From Gemmatimonadota bacterium (lineage in GTDB: Bacteria; Gemmatimonadota; Gemmatimonadetes; JACCXV01), in the NCBI GenBank assembly GCA_013696835.1, contig JACCXV010000326.1, positions 1 to 6,853 on the forward strand: a stretch of DNA of 6,853 nucleotides, in the 5' to 3' direction. The notes under the pieces are model-generated. The model had not been told where the DNA came from and did not search any database. It saw only the letters and a program-made list of their open reading frames with translations. Shown one piece after another: positions 5,683-6,853 of the stretch. Positions within the stretch are counted from its first letter, which is position 1, and every line of letters begins with the position of its first letter. A program made the position numbers and the translations under genes.

Positions 5683-6816
5683 TCAGCCCTCGCTCAGCAC
5701 CTGCTCCAGGATCAGCCAGCGGTTCATGCCGGCGAACTTCTGGTGCATCTTCGTGCTCGGCGGCCCACCTGGATGATCGTCTTCCTGGATCTGCAGGTCC
5801 GCCAGGGCGTCGAGCCCGCTCTCCCTGAACTTTCTCAGACCGGCTTCGAGCGCCATCCCCGCAGTGCGGAAGCAGAACAGCGTCGAGAACTGGAGCACGT
5901 AGCCGAGGTCTGCCAGCTGCTGGTTCGTGATCAGGTTCCCCTCCTTCTTGGCACGCCCGAAGTACAGCGACGGCGAGAGGTTGAACCCCAGCATCTGGTC
6001 GGGATAATGCTTGCGCACGCCCTCCGAGAACTCCTGCGGCTGGTCGATGTGCGGGTTGTTGAACTCGGGCCAGACCACGTCCACGCCCAGCTCGGCTGCT
6101 TCCCAGGCGTCTTCGATCGCGTGCTGCACGCTCCCTTCACGCCCGTTGGGGATGGCACCGTCCACCGAGTCCGTCCGGGCGATGATCCCGATCTCGATCC
6201 CGGTCGCCTGCCCCGCCGCCTTGATCGCCTTGAGCTTCGCGATCCACTGGTCGCGGGGGACGAGGACCTTGGCGCGCTTCTGCGCGCCCACGTTCACGAT
6301 GTGCCCGCACGTGCGGTTGGCGGGGTCCTGGTTCTCAAGATGCACGGCCCCCACCCCCGCCCGGATCAGGGCGGACGTGAGCGCGAACGTCTGGGTGGGC
6401 CCCCCGAAGCCCGCCTCGATGTCCACGAACATGGGCGGCACGTCCAGCACCTCGCCACCTTCCGAGTCGTAGAAGCGGGTGTGCCGCGCGCCCTCGATGC
6501 CGTGCCAGAGCTCGAGCGCGAGCTTCACCATGTCGTGCGACGCGTAGACGCCGATGTCCGGGAACAGGCTCTTGGTGGCGGCCAATTGCCATCCGCTGCC
6601 GTAGAGCATCTTGAATCCAAGCCGGGTCATGAGGGCGGCCGTGAAAGCGTCGTACGCGCCAGCCGTGTGGACGTACGAGCCCGCGTCGTGCGCCTCGCGC
6701 AGGAGACGGCGGAACTTGACGGTGGGATGCTCCAGCTCGGGGGGAGCGAACAGCGTGGCGAGCCGCTCGGCCGGATAGGTCCCGTTCTTAGTCTCCGGCT
6801 TGGTTTCGACGGTCAT
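5683..6816 (-). CDS. Isocitrate lyase/PEP mutase superfamily protein, isocitrate lyase-like
   Basis: The product is 377 residues, shorter than classical isocitrate lyases (about 430). Isocitrate lyase splits isocitrate to glyoxylate and succinate in the glyoxylate shunt. Shared blocks are GSGWQ (73-77), the metal-binding VDIEAGFGG (131-139, Asp132 and Glu134), VHLENQ (158-163), the catalytic-cysteine loop RTCGH (168-172, Cys170), KVLVP (183-187), ARTDS (213-217) and NLSPS (279-283). In E. coli and mycobacterial enzymes the loop is KKCGH followed by a short GG-K-V-L. Here both lysines are replaced and about seven residues are inserted before KVLVP. It is therefore an aceA-like paralogue whose exact reaction is uncertain; a 2-methylisocitrate or other oxoacid lyase is possible. 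ATG at 6816 has an excellent Shine-Dalgarno. No malate synthase gene is in the window. Confidence 0.9.
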   Translation of the reverse strand: MTVETKPETKNGTYPAERLATLFAPPELEHPTVKFRRLLREAHDAGSYVHTAGAYDAFTAALMTRLGFKMLYGSGWQLAATKSLFPDIGVYASHDMVKLALELWHGIEGARHTRFYDSEGGEVLDVPPMFVDIEAGFGGPTQTFALTSALIRAGVGAVHLENQDPANRTCGHIVNVGAQKRAKVLVPRDQWIAKLKAIKAAGQATGIEIGIIARTDSVDGAIPNGREGSVQHAIEDAWEAAELGVDVVWPEFNNPHIDQPQEFSEGVRKHYPDQMLGFNLSPSLYFGRAKKEGNLITNQQLADLGYVLQFSTLFCFRTAGMALEAGLRKFRESGLDALADLQIQEDDHPGGPPSTKMHQKFAGMNRWLILEQVLSEG

Positions 6817-6821
6817 CTCGT

Positions 6822-6828
6822 CCTCCTT
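6822..6828 (-). promoter_or_regulatory. Strong Shine-Dalgarno of the isocitrate lyase-like gene
   Basis: AAGGAGG on the minus strand lies five bases before the ATG at 6816. It is the strongest ribosome-binding site in the window. This suggests high expression and fixes the start. Confidence 0.85.
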
Positions 6829-6853
6829 CTCACGTTCGTGTGCCGGGTGTGGC

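Noticed and set aside
1..6853. CRISPR array, mobile element, attachment site or tRNA
   Set aside because: No regularly spaced direct repeats, transposase or integrase motifs, terminal inverted repeats or cloverleaf-like sequence were seen on reading both strands.

Overview
The window is dense, high-GC bacterial DNA. The GC content is roughly two thirds by eye, with a strong G/C preference at third codon positions. GTG and TTG starts are frequent. There are no rRNA or tRNA genes, no CRISPR array and no insertion sequence. The mix of a sortase, a SEC59/DGK1-type lipid kinase, a tungsten-type aldehyde oxidoreductase and an isocitrate lyase-like enzyme suggests a chromosome segment from an uncultured, high-GC, anaerobic or facultative bacterium. 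Rokubacteria, Methylomirabilota, Gemmatimonadota or Eisenbacteria-like lineages would fit, but the sequence alone does not settle the phylum.

Left part (1-2375): a sortase catalytic domain on the plus strand lacks its N-terminal membrane anchor and has an in-frame stop just upstream. It converges, across a small terminator-like hairpin, on a minus-strand series. Read in transcription order, that series is a four-helix membrane protein with one histidine per helix (2375-1953), a single-domain response regulator (1846-1289), a polyprenol/diacylglycerol kinase-like membrane enzyme (1262-651), and a small zinc-ribbon plus coiled-coil protein (654-451). The last two overlap by a TTGA start/stop and are probably translationally coupled.

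Centre (2415-5627): a plus-strand, tightly packed operon diverges from the membrane protein. It encodes an unrecognised 117-residue protein, a fusion of MobA (molybdopterin nucleotidyltransferase) with a C-terminal MoaD sulfur-carrier domain ending in Gly-Gly, and an aldehyde:ferredoxin oxidoreductase (AOR) of 644 residues with all four Fe-S cysteines. The fusion and the AOR are only 4 bases apart. The reading is a cofactor-maturation factor made together with its pterin-dependent client enzyme. No electron-transfer subunit is encoded next to it.

Right part (5683-6816): a minus-strand gene converges on the AOR gene. It encodes an isocitrate lyase-family enzyme with a strong Shine-Dalgarno site. 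Its active-site loop is unusual: the catalytic cysteine is kept, but the two lysines before it are replaced and the loop is about seven residues longer than in classical enzymes. It may supply glyoxylate-shunt activity or a related C-C lyase reaction.

The most interesting items are the MobA-MoaD fusion coupled to AOR, the altered lyase active site, the unknown first gene of the AOR operon, and the possible di-heme membrane protein. No wholly new defence or mobile system is evident.
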